Positions 17,485 to 25,830 of a stretch of 64,000 nt of DNA are shown piece after piece. The notes below the pieces were generated by a model, which saw only the letters and a list, made by a program, of their open reading frames with translations, was not told the DNA's origin and ran no database searches. Source of the stretch: Gemmataceae bacterium (lineage in GTDB: Bacteria > Planctomycetota > Planctomycetia > Gemmatales > Gemmataceae); assembly GCA_025055795.1 (NCBI GenBank), contig JANWVV010000003.1:122946-186945 (forward strand), read 5' to 3'. The translations under genes were made by a program, and so were the position numbers. Each line of letters begins with the position of its first letter. Position 1 is the first letter of the stretch.

Positions 17485-19740
17485 TCAACTGGAAGGTGAA
17501 AACACAGGCGGTGTGGGAGTGGAGTGGTCATCCAGGGAGCAATCCTGAACAGCAGGAACCGTTTGGGTATTTGGTTCAAAAGATACGGACACCGGTGGGG
17601 AATTCAGTTCATCGGGATGACGCCCCCGGAGCTCAGCGATGATCTGCCGCACGCGTTCGCCTTCAATGGTTTTCTTTTCCAATAGTTCACTGCGGATGGC
17701 TAATAGAGCATCACGGTGACGAGTCAGTATAGCGGCCGCGCGGGTCTGGGCCTGGACAAGCAGCGAATTGATCTGCCGGTCGATCGCTTCGGCCATGGAG
17801 CCGGACAGGATGTTCCGTCGTCCCTGTTGGTCGCGGAAGGTGCGCAGCGGGGCCGGTAACTGGCTCATGCCACAGGCTTCAACCAAGGTGGAAGCCAACT
17901 CGGTGGCGCGGGCCAGATCGGAGCGGGGATCGCCGAAACCGCTGGCCCCGGTCGAAACGTCTCCGAGCAATAAACGCTCTGCCTCGATGCCCCCGTACAA
18001 AACGCACAGCACGTCCAGTAGTTCTGCTCGCATATGACCGATTTTGTGCTTGTCGTGCTTATACTGCGTGAAAAATGGCGCCCAAGGTACGTCGCTTTGG
18101 ATAGTGACTTTTTCCGGTGGCGGATGATTAGGGCAGAAAATAGCCACGAGAAAGTGGCCTGCTTCATGAGTAGCAACGATCAATGCGTCCCGCTCGCTAA
18201 GAGTCAAGCGTTCTTCGAACTCGGTCAATCCACGTTCGATCAGGCGAGGGGTAGTTGGACCGGTGATCTGCTCGCGTAGCCGCAACCGAGCCACGGCTCG
18301 ACATAAAGCGTTGAGGTGATCGCCACTAAAAGGGGTGCCGGTGGAGGTCATGTAGTTTTCGCCGGTGCGACGGACGGCGTATTCGAGAGCTTCGGAGGTC
18401 ATCTGCAGGTGCATTTTACGGTCGTAAATCTGCAAGATGGCCCGGCGGTCGTCATCATCGGGGTAAGGAATGTGCAAATGGTACTCGAAGCGTCCTGGTC
18501 GGAGCAAAGCGGGGTCCAAAGATTCTACAAAGTTGGTAGTACCCACCACGAAGACGAGTTCGTCTTTGTGAAATCCGTCCATCTCGGTCAGAAGCTGGTT
18601 GACCATGGAATGCTCGACGCCACTGCCCGTGTAGGTGCCACGAGCGGTGGCAAACGAATCAATCTCATCAAAGACGATAATGGCCGGTGCCGACTGACGC
18701 GCCCGCCGGAAAAGCTGACGCAGGTTCTCCTCGCTCTCGCCCACCCATTTGGATTTCAACTCGGGTCCGGAAACGATGATGATAGCAGCTCCGATACTGG
18801 AGGCGATAGCTTTGGCAAATAGTGTTTTACCGGTGCCCGGTGGCCCCCAGAAAATCATGCCGCGAGGGATAAGTTCTTCCAGACGGGCGATTTCCTGGGG
18901 ATCCTGCGTCTGATCGCGTCGGGCAAGGATGTCAAGAATCTCGGCCTTGAGGCGGCGTTTGACACGTTCATAGCCACCGATGTCCCGATCCAGGTCGACG
19001 TTTGGGATCTCCATACTGGGTCCCAGCGTGGCCTGGCGTAACTGAGCATATACCCGACGGGGATCAGCGGGATAATCTTCCCCTTCCAGCGTCGTCAGGA
19101 GCTTCCGCAAGCGGACGGCATTAACACCTGAAACGTATTTGTACAGTTGCCACGGCGAAAACTGGCGGCCGAATTTACGGCTTTCCGCCTGCGTAACCAG
19201 GTAGCGTAAGCGGTCCCGCGCTACCCCTAGGATGGAGATGTGCACCGGGAACAGATTTTCGATGACCTTAGGCACCGGGAAGGAGGGATCCTTGAAACCG
19301 AGCCAGACAATTTCCGGGTTTTCATAGAGCAGCGGAATCACCTCGCGGGCATCGCTGGTAAGCCCCCCCTGCGTGGTGGTGAGCAAGTCCAGATGGGGCA
19401 ACACTATGACGCGACGTTCGACGGCTCCGCGCACCGCGTCGCGTAGTTGCTGGATCATACTTGCCGTCAGGCTCATTGGCGGCATTGCAGAATTGTCATT
19501 GCCGACGCTTCCGCGGGACCGACCATCCAGATACAAGCATTGCAGCTTCGCCTGCTTGAGGCGATCACGCAGCCGCAGATACAGATACGGCGTCAGCTCC
19601 TTGTCACATTCAATCAATACGGGTAAACCGCGGCGGATTTTGTCTTCTGCCTCGGACAGTTCACGAGCATAAGCCGCCTCGACAGCTTGCTCTACGGTCA
19701 ATTGTTTGGGTAACTCCTGTTCCGGAATGACGCCACTCAT
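17485..19740 (-). CDS. Soluble FtsH-like AAA+ ATPase with HEAGH metallopeptidase domain
   Basis: 751 residues from ATG 19740, preceded by AGGTGA. The first ~240 residues form a domain of its own (with VIVLPHLDLL and FSPWQLYKYVSG) that is not the FtsH transmembrane/periplasmic region. The AAA+ module has Walker A GPPGTGKT (299-306), Walker B IIVFDEID (354-361), a second-region TTNF and the arginine finger RPGRFEY (414-420). The M41 peptidase has HEAGH (525-529) and a third ligand Asp in DPRSDLARAT. All catalytic residues are present, so it should be an active ATP-dependent protease. No membrane helices are seen, unlike housekeeping FtsH, so it is cytosolic. It is the centre of the cluster and the gene 28 bases downstream probably cooperates with it. 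Confidence 0.9.
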   Translation of the reverse strand: MSGVIPEQELPKQLTVEQAVEAAYARELSEAEDKIRRGLPVLIECDKELTPYLYLRLRDRLKQAKLQCLYLDGRSRGSVGNDNSAMPPMSLTASMIQQLRDAVRGAVERRVIVLPHLDLLTTTQGGLTSDAREVIPLLYENPEIVWLGFKDPSFPVPKVIENLFPVHISILGVARDRLRYLVTQAESRKFGRQFSPWQLYKYVSGVNAVRLRKLLTTLEGEDYPADPRRVYAQLRQATLGPSMEIPNVDLDRDIGGYERVKRRLKAEILDILARRDQTQDPQEIARLEELIPRGMIFWGPPGTGKTLFAKAIASSIGAAIIIVSGPELKSKWVGESEENLRQLFRRARQSAPAIIVFDEIDSFATARGTYTGSGVEHSMVNQLLTEMDGFHKDELVFVVGTTNFVESLDPALLRPGRFEYHLHIPYPDDDDRRAILQIYDRKMHLQMTSEALEYAVRRTGENYMTSTGTPFSGDHLNALCRAVARLRLREQITGPTTPRLIERGLTEFEERLTLSERDALIVATHEAGHFLVAIFCPNHPPPEKVTIQSDVPWAPFFTQYKHDKHKIGHMRAELLDVLCVLYGGIEAERLLLGDVSTGASGFGDPRSDLARATELASTLVEACGMSQLPAPLRTFRDQQGRRNILSGSMAEAIDRQINSLLVQAQTRAAAILTRHRDALLAIRSELLEKKTIEGERVRQIIAELRGRHPDELNSPPVSVSFEPNTQTVPAVQDCSLDDHSTPTPPVFSPSS

Positions 19741-19870
19741 GTTGTCACCTGTCAGCCCTCGGTGGCTGACGCGTTTCATCTGATGCCTAAACGATCATGA
19801 AATACGCCATGCGTGACAAGCACAGCTTCTGCTGTTTGCTAGTTCCCGAAAGACAAGGAGGACTATTTTT

Positions 19871-20443
19871 TCACAATTCCAAGCGGATCATCAATTCACC
19901 GGTCGTGGCATCTTCGTGGATTTCTCTGATCTGGCCCATTTGTCGGGCTTTGATCTTAATGGCCTCCCGCAGAACTTCGTTGACCATGGCGTCGATTTCC
20001 GGCTGGAGTTCGAGCAGGGTACGTTCCAACTGATCGGCAGTTTCCCGTTGCAATTGCTGCTGAGCCTGCTCGAATTTCTTCTCAATTTCCTGTTTCAGCA
20101 GTTTCTGCCCTTCAGCTCGCAGTTGCTGGGGACGTGCCCCGATATCATCGAACCCGGAAACGACCCGAGTGGCCGATTGTTGAACGGTCCGCTCCCGTTC
20201 AATCACAACCGACACGGTCCCTTGTTGCGGATGGACGACCACTGTGCATTCCCCCTGTTGCCGACGGTAAGTTCCATCGGGTTGTTCGCTGAAGCCCCGT
20301 TGGCGACATGCTTGTCGGAGCAGCTCGGCCATTTGTTCGGCGGGAAGCACTTCCAGGACGTCCAAGGCGGCCGTTACTTCGTCCTCGGCCCGTAGAACCC
20401 GCGTGGCAGACTCTTCGAGTGTGATACGGTACGCAAGGCTCAT
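19871..20443 (-). CDS. 190-residue helical/beta protein of the FtsH-like cluster, unknown function
   Basis: Not recognised. It begins MSLAYRITLEESATRVL with GAGGACC upstream. Residues 1-60 look alpha/beta (RAEDEVTAALDVLEVLP), 60-90 are a beta meander (TYRRQQGECTVVVHPQQG), and 110-165 a long charged, Gln/Glu-rich helix that could be a coiled coil (LKQEIEKKFEQAQQQLQRE). The C-terminus returns to beta (ATTGELMIRLEL). No catalytic motif, signal peptide or cysteine is visible. It lies 130 bases upstream of the protease gene on the same strand. I suspect an adaptor or scaffold. It may be one of the unnamed 'X' components in FtsH ternary systems, a low-certainty memory match. Confidence 0.6.
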   Translation of the reverse strand: MSLAYRITLEESATRVLRAEDEVTAALDVLEVLPAEQMAELLRQACRQRGFSEQPDGTYRRQQGECTVVVHPQQGTVSVVIERERTVQQSATRVVSGFDDIGARPQQLRAEGQKLLKQEIEKKFEQAQQQLQRETADQLERTLLELQPEIDAMVNEVLREAIKIKARQMGQIREIHEDATTGELMIRLEL

Positions 20444-20649
20444 GACTGGTCCTCTTTGCTCATTGAGTGTTGGTTGTCACATGTCGTGCTGGGTCTAGTG
20501 GGCGTGTCAACGACCCATTAGTTCCTTTTCCTATCTTACCATCGCGGTGGTGCTCGACCCTTACCGCTATATAGGATCCTGCAGATTGAAGCCTGGCATC
20601 ACGCCACGAATCAGGGTCAACACACATCCAGCGGAAGATTACAGTTTGT

Positions 20650-21870
20650 TCAGCTGTCGGACCGGGGCGAGAAGGGTTCCAAGAGGGTTAACAACCGTTG
20701 TGCCCAGGCCACCATGTCATCGCCCCGATATCTGTCCCATTCCCGGAGCCACCATTGGCCTATGCGATAATCCTCGTCGAGGAAACTGGTTTGTTGATAA
20801 TAGCGTGTCCAGCTGTGGAATATGAAGGTCAGTAGGGGTACAGCCACGGCGGCCCGCCGTAACGCCTGACGCTGTCGCCACTGCGGTAGGTTTTCCTCAC
20901 CGAGGTTGTGCCACCAGTCAGATGCCTCCGGCAGTCTCTGATGCAGCTGGGCCAACAGACGCAATAGAAACACCGCCAAGTCTGGGCGGCGTGCGGCCTC
21001 GGCTGCGCTTAGGAAGCGACGGAACACCGCGGCGATAGCCAGGTTGCTCCAGTAGAACTGCTCCAGCCGCTGGGTCTGTTTTGCTTCGGTTACTCTCCGG
21101 GGGATGGTCATCAGCCACCGCTGGTAAAGATGTTCCTGCAACGCTTCGAGCAAAAAGGCACGCCAACCCTCAAAGCAGGGGGTGAAGTCCGGTACAAGCG
21201 GCGTAACGACGGCCTCGTCCGCAGCGGCCTCATTTCCAGGGGCCTGCATCCCGAGATGATTGATCTGAGGCATCAGGTGGGGTGAGGTTAACCATACCCA
21301 CGGATTGTTTCGGAAGGCCGCCAATTCAGCTAACAGTTGGAACGATGGAGCAGCCGCGCTGTGCAGGAAACACACCGTATCCAGAATACGCCAGAGGACA
21401 AACTCATCGACCGGAGTAGAATTAGCTGAATCGCTGGTTGGGCAGGAAGCCATCTGCCGTTCAAGGGCAGGATTAAGCGACGTCAGCCAGTGAAGCCAAT
21501 TCAACGTGGTCCCAGAAAAATGTAGAGCACGCTCGGATAAGGGGTGTCGCTCCCACAGGCGGCCGGTTACCTCTTCCCCCTGACGCAAGAACGATTCCCG
21601 CCAGCCGCCATTGACGCGAACGAGGAAAAGTACTGTTCCTTGGGCCAATAGACGCTGGAGCAGTGTGCGAGCGTTATCGGATAGCGATAAAGGTGCGGGT
21701 TGGTGGTAGTACCAGCTGCGTGTCGATGGTGAGGCCTCTATCGAAGTTGGGGATAAAGCGGGTGGAGTTAAAATTAAGCGAACATTCCGTAACAGTTTAT
21801 CCTCAAAGGGAGTTACCTTCAGAGGGGCAACCCGGTTGGATTCTGCAGGCGGGGTAACGGAGTGGGTCAT
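20650..21870 (-). CDS. 406-residue protein of the FtsH-like cluster, unknown function
   Basis: Not recognised with certainty. It has a disordered first ~45 residues, then GTVLFLVRVNGGWRESFL and GRLWERHPLSERALHFS, which recall an 'X' domain of FtsH ternary systems in my memory. The rest is mainly helical and rich in Trp, Arg and Leu (RAFLLEALQEHLYQRWL, LAVFLLRLLAQLHQRLP). There is no signal peptide, no confident membrane segment and no cofactor motif. It starts 43 bases after the radical-SAM gene and is separated from the 190-residue gene by about 200 bases. The chain of genes on one strand suggests a shared complex. Confidence 0.6.
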   Translation of the reverse strand: MTHSVTPPAESNRVAPLKVTPFEDKLLRNVRLILTPPALSPTSIEASPSTRSWYYHQPAPLSLSDNARTLLQRLLAQGTVLFLVRVNGGWRESFLRQGEEVTGRLWERHPLSERALHFSGTTLNWLHWLTSLNPALERQMASCPTSDSANSTPVDEFVLWRILDTVCFLHSAAAPSFQLLAELAAFRNNPWVWLTSPHLMPQINHLGMQAPGNEAAADEAVVTPLVPDFTPCFEGWRAFLLEALQEHLYQRWLMTIPRRVTEAKQTQRLEQFYWSNLAIAAVFRRFLSAAEAARRPDLAVFLLRLLAQLHQRLPEASDWWHNLGEENLPQWRQRQALRRAAVAVPLLTFIFHSWTRYYQQTSFLDEDYRIGQWWLREWDRYRGDDMVAWAQRLLTLLEPFSPRSDS

Positions 21871-21912
21871 AATCCATCATCCGTTGCACGTGATCATTCT
21901 GGTCGAAAGCTG

Positions 21913-22593
21913 TCAAGTCCGGCGTAGCCATTTTCGGCTCCAGGCCAGCACCGCCGAGCTTGGATAGCCGTTGATGGTAATTTCCTTGTTGCGTAAGCGG
22001 ATCTCCACAGTGTTTTTCTGCAGCCAGCGATCATCCCATTGGCATCGGGAACTGAGAAAATGCAGGCGTTGATTGGCCGAACCGATCCAACGGCGACGGG
22101 TTTCCGGCTGGTTGTGATCGTAGGGCCCATCGACGAGCATGTCCGTATGGGCTAGCAGTTCCGAGACGGCTGGGTCATCGCGCTGTTGTAATTGTTCCAA
22201 GGTATAACCACTGAACATTAGTACGGTAAGCCCACGGTACCAGGCAGCTTTGGCCAAGGCAGCCGCAGCGACCGCTTGCGCGGTTGGCTCACCACCCAAC
22301 AGAGTAATTCCCTCTAGCTGAGGATGGTTTTGCATGGCTTGATCCAGCAGGACGACTATGTCCGCTACCGGTATCTGCTGCCCACCATTGAATGGCAGGA
22401 AATGGGGGTTGCAGCACCCCGGGCAGCGTAACGGGCAGCCCTGAAACCAGATGGCGAAACGCCAGCCAGGCCCTTCCGCTTCCGTACAAGGTACAATCTG
22501 CCCTACGTAAGCTAACAGGTCAGTTGGTACCGCGGGTACGTCGCTTGCCGATGTATGGGAGGTGGTAACGGCAGCTCGGATTTGTATATTCAT
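21913..22593 (-). CDS. Radical-SAM [4Fe-4S] protein, NrdG/activating-enzyme-like
   Basis: 226 residues from ATG 22593; a 35-codon longer frame exists but is A/T-rich and lies before any family similarity. The cluster motif is GCPLRCPGC (CxxxCxxC, Cys 53, 57, 60) just after GWRFAIWFQ, and the SAM-binding GGEP motif follows in LLGGEPTAQ. LVDGPYDHNQ and RRWIGSANQRLHF fit activating enzymes of the anaerobic ribonucleotide-reductase type. Those enzymes generate a glycyl radical. No glycyl-radical enzyme is encoded nearby, so this copy probably serves the cluster, perhaps modifying a neighbouring protein. No strong ribosome site is seen. Confidence 0.85.
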   Translation of the reverse strand: MNIQIRAAVTTSHTSASDVPAVPTDLLAYVGQIVPCTEAEGPGWRFAIWFQGCPLRCPGCCNPHFLPFNGGQQIPVADIVVLLDQAMQNHPQLEGITLLGGEPTAQAVAAAALAKAAWYRGLTVLMFSGYTLEQLQQRDDPAVSELLAHTDMLVDGPYDHNQPETRRRWIGSANQRLHFLSSRCQWDDRWLQKNTVEIRLRNKEITINGYPSSAVLAWSRKWLRRT

Positions 22594-22717
22594 CAGAGTG
22601 AATAAATTTCCACAAGTAGCCAGGTTGTCAAGTATAATGTTTTTTGCAGCGTAAACCGTGTTTTTAACTGACCGTATTATCTGGCGCGACGCTCGCATAT
22701 CGCGACGGATGTTTCAA

Positions 22718-23773
22718 TTATAGCACACCGCTGATTCTTACAATGCCCGCTGCTCCTTGGGATGCCTGCACTTCGATGGTCACAGGCAGGAACGTCTGGA
22801 TCACCGCAGCGTTGGTGGTCAGATGGGAAGTAATACACGAGGTGCGGAAAGCACTCGGCTGAGAGCAAAAGGCTAGTGGCAAGAGTAGCTGATCAGCCGA
22901 GTGCGGATCGACAGGGGCCTGGGTATCGCGAAATGCCAGGGCTTCGTCTGCCGCCTCGTCGGCGACGGTTTCTGCCGGTTTGCCCCGTTCTCCCAGAGCG
23001 GCGAACAGGGTGGGGATAGGGGCATGATCAAAGGTGACTGCGGCTACCGAGCCAGGACTCAACGCCTGCCAATGTTCCACTTGGCTAGCTACTTCTACCC
23101 CCGCTGTTTGCAAGCGTTGAATCAGGCGGTTAGCCTGCCTCTGGGCTACCGTAATCGGTAGACGAGCACAAGCACTTAACACGCTGGCGCTACGCAAGGG
23201 GGGACATTCCAATAAATGGAGTGGTTGCACCCCGTTTGCCGGATGGAGAACTGCTCTGATTTCGCCTCCACCCCGGGGATAAAAACCGGGACGTCGCAGT
23301 TCGATCAGAAGGTCCAGACCCACACGCCGCAGGTAGCCTGCCCAGGTGGTTTGCAGAAAATGAGCACACGGAGCGCGGGGAACGTGCGTACCGCCAACAA
23401 TCACGATTTCGCTAGCGGCACCGGCACGCAGCATCAGGGGCAAATAAACTGTCTGTAGTACCAGGGTAGTGGCGCCAGCCGTACCGATGTCCCAACGATA
23501 TGTTCCTGGTCGTACCTCTCGTGGTTCAAAAAGCAACGTCGCCGAGCCCACTTCCCCGCCTTGGTAACGGGCATTCCCAATAGCAGCTGCGGCCCGCACA
23601 CAAGCCATATGCTGCGGCTGCAACCCTGGTTTGCGCCGCCCTGCACGGATGTTGACCAGCTTGAATGGTCGTCCGGTCAGTAACGATAAGGCTAGGGCAC
23701 TGCGGACAATCTGCCCGCCACCCTCACCCTGCGAGCCATCGATTTCGATCAGACTCACCTGATTTGCTCCCAC
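22718..23773 (-). CDS. rtcA: RNA 3'-terminal phosphate cyclase
   Basis: 351 residues from GTG 23773, with AGAAGG upstream. RtcA adenylates the 3'-phosphate of RNA and closes it to a 2',3'-cyclic phosphate. Typical motifs are DGSQGEGGGQIVRSAL at residues 10-25, RRPGFYPRGGGE around 160, and PHSADQLLLP near 300 with the catalytic His that carries AMP. Length and motif order agree with the family. Neither rtcB nor the sigma-54 activator rtcR is in the window. The gene is 124 bases upstream of the radical-SAM gene in the same direction and could be the first gene of that block or an independent unit. Confidence 0.9.
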   Translation of the reverse strand: MGANQVSLIEIDGSQGEGGGQIVRSALALSLLTGRPFKLVNIRAGRRKPGLQPQHMACVRAAAAIGNARYQGGEVGSATLLFEPREVRPGTYRWDIGTAGATTLVLQTVYLPLMLRAGAASEIVIVGGTHVPRAPCAHFLQTTWAGYLRRVGLDLLIELRRPGFYPRGGGEIRAVLHPANGVQPLHLLECPPLRSASVLSACARLPITVAQRQANRLIQRLQTAGVEVASQVEHWQALSPGSVAAVTFDHAPIPTLFAALGERGKPAETVADEAADEALAFRDTQAPVDPHSADQLLLPLAFCSQPSAFRTSCITSHLTTNAAVIQTFLPVTIEVQASQGAAGIVRISGVL

Positions 23774-24137
23774 ATGAGTTGCCTTCTAGCTTCTCTCAGG
23801 GTTATTGTGATTGAGATTGCATCAATAGATAACGCAAAAATTCCCCCACGGGTCACGCGTTGGCATGGCCCCAAAGCAGGAGATTCGTAACGTTCATATA
23901 ACTAGAGAAGTTAAGAAATTGTCCTGACCCACCCCTGAAGGGTCGTGACAGAAATTATCAGCTACTCTTACTCTGGTGGATGTTGCCTCGCTGTGCATGG
24001 ACCGTGCTGGGGGGGGACAACCGTTATTTGTAATCAAACCTCATAATCTTATTACACCCCATGTCTGTTTCTTGACTTAGAATATTGGCCCGGGTCGCAA
24101 CTTGCATGCCCGGAGCTAGCAAGTATCAGACACTTGG
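23774..24137. other. Intergenic stretch with an imperfect hairpin
   Basis: About 360 bases between the rtcA start and the end of the TMEM43-like gene. It holds an imperfect inverted repeat at 23920-23950: TGTC and GACCC pair with GGGTC and GACA across a 2x2 internal loop and a 9-base loop. No T-tract follows, so it is not a standard terminator. A run of eight G lies near 24010. No gene, tRNA or clear promoter was seen. Confidence 0.35.
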
Positions 24138-25382
24138 TCACTGACTCGGGTTTTGGGGTGGGCCGTGAGCCGCCTCTGTAGGAGGCTCTTGCTGCGTTAC
24201 TTTCCGTGACCGGCTCCAGAGCAGCAGGAGTATCACTGCCGCCACCGCTAGTAAACTGATCCCCAACAAGGGACGATAATACAGCCAACCGATGGCTATT
24301 GTGATCAAAGACAAGACGAATGCTAGCGTGAAGGAGACCAAGGCAATTCCTAAGCCCACTAGGCTGCCCAAAAACGGGATTACATCTGCCAATACTGCCA
24401 GAGGCTGGAAAATCAACATCAGACCGAAGCCCATCATTAGGAAGCCCACAAGACGGACCAACCAGGTACGGATCACGTTGGCCTGATGGGCCTCAGCAAA
24501 CATTTGCTCAACAGGTACATACCCTGTTGCGATCAGATCCACCGTATCCCCCGCCTTGGCCAAATATGGCGTGAAGGTGTTGTTGATTTGTTGTGCTACC
24601 ACACTGACCGGTCCCGGCGGTATCCACTGGTAGGAAACGCGCACGTCACCAATCTCGGGATCACCATCAATCGCCGCGTGGGGATTGATCGGTCGGTAGA
24701 ACATGCCTTCCCGCACACGCCAAACCTTTCGTTGTTCCTCTGATAACTTTTCAGCCATGGCCGGCGTGATAGACAGAGTTTCCGCATTACCGAGGCGGCG
24801 GAGTTGCGATTCTGTCAAGTTAAACGCTCCTAGACGCGTCTCGGCGTACCAGCTACGTGAGCGAAAGGGAAGGGTACCTCGATTTACATGCCTGGCCTGT
24901 CCGGAGGCATGGAACGTACTTGAGTCTACGGGTTCCTCCCGCCATTCTTTTTTGTACTTGTAAGTCCGGGTTTCTTTTTCTCCACCACCAAGTTGTCGTT
25001 CACGCTTGGTTTCCACCTCCTCAACCCACTGATAGATTTCCACCTTGCGTATCAGAGCAATCCCAAGGACACTCACACCCATGTCGGGATCAGCGACCTC
25101 CTTTTGTGGCTCAGCCTTGCCGGTTACATATACAAGTTTCCCCTCGTTGTTTGGATCAACATAATCCGCCGAGACAGTGATCACATTGGCTTGCCCTTCC
25201 TCTAGACTTCGGGCCGTCCGAACGGCACATCCCTCATTCATAAAGAGGATTGGGAATGAGGCGATGAACAAAATCCCGCCGAAGACTACACCCCCGATGG
25301 ACTGCCCTAACCGAGAAAACCACGAAGTGTGTGTGGTTTCCGTGAAGGAATCTCCGGTTCCGAACGAATCGCTTGCACTCAT
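24138..25382 (-). CDS. TMEM43-family membrane protein
   Basis: 414 residues from ATG 25382, chosen because GGAGAATG-like pairing lies upstream. One membrane helix is near the N-terminus (VVFGGILFIASFPILF), followed by a large region beginning NEGCAVRTARSLEEG, and four closely packed helices at the C-terminus between about residues 285 and 390. This single helix, large luminal/periplasmic domain and C-terminal helix cluster match TMEM43 (LUMA), a eukaryotic inner-nuclear-membrane protein with bacterial homologues. Function in bacteria is unknown. The tail after the last helix is Gln/Pro-rich. It appears monocistronic. Confidence 0.8.
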   Translation of the reverse strand: MSASDSFGTGDSFTETTHTSWFSRLGQSIGGVVFGGILFIASFPILFMNEGCAVRTARSLEEGQANVITVSADYVDPNNEGKLVYVTGKAEPQKEVADPDMGVSVLGIALIRKVEIYQWVEEVETKRERQLGGGEKETRTYKYKKEWREEPVDSSTFHASGQARHVNRGTLPFRSRSWYAETRLGAFNLTESQLRRLGNAETLSITPAMAEKLSEEQRKVWRVREGMFYRPINPHAAIDGDPEIGDVRVSYQWIPPGPVSVVAQQINNTFTPYLAKAGDTVDLIATGYVPVEQMFAEAHQANVIRTWLVRLVGFLMMGFGLMLIFQPLAVLADVIPFLGSLVGLGIALVSFTLAFVLSLITIAIGWLYYRPLLGISLLAVAAVILLLLWSRSRKVTQQEPPTEAAHGPPQNPSQ

Positions 25383-25830
25383 GACTGTCATTCTCCGCAA
25401 TCAAGGTGGAAAGACCGATAACTCTTACTGCGAATCAGAAGCGTCCCACGCGATGGTCCAACCTCTGGTGTCACCAATTGACGCCCGTGCAAGCCGAACC
25501 CGACAAGACGCTCAAAATAACATTCGACAGCACCCTTGATTTATTGCGGGTGGCCTCGGTTGTTGCTCAAGTAACCTCCGCTGATTTAGCCGCCTGATTG
25601 CTAATCCTGAACTTTCGAGCCGTAAGTAAAAATCCAGCGTTACCAGATTAACAACCTGAATGCAACTGGTGGTTAGTTAATCCTTTCTCCACCATGATCA
25701 TGCTGGGGCCAAGATCAGCTTGTACACCCACATAGCACGGCTGAAAATCCCGTCGATAGTAGTGTGCTTATCAGACACAACCGTGTTGGTAGGAGTTGAA
25801 TAGTGGAAAGAGCCCGACTAGAGCTGGAGG
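25383..25830. other. Intergenic stretch, no gene recognised
   Basis: About 450 bases upstream of the TMEM43-like gene and downstream of the M81 gene. The start-proximal part should hold the TMEM43 promoter, but no convincing boxes are visible. Short open frames show no ribosome sites or family features. Confidence 0.35.
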
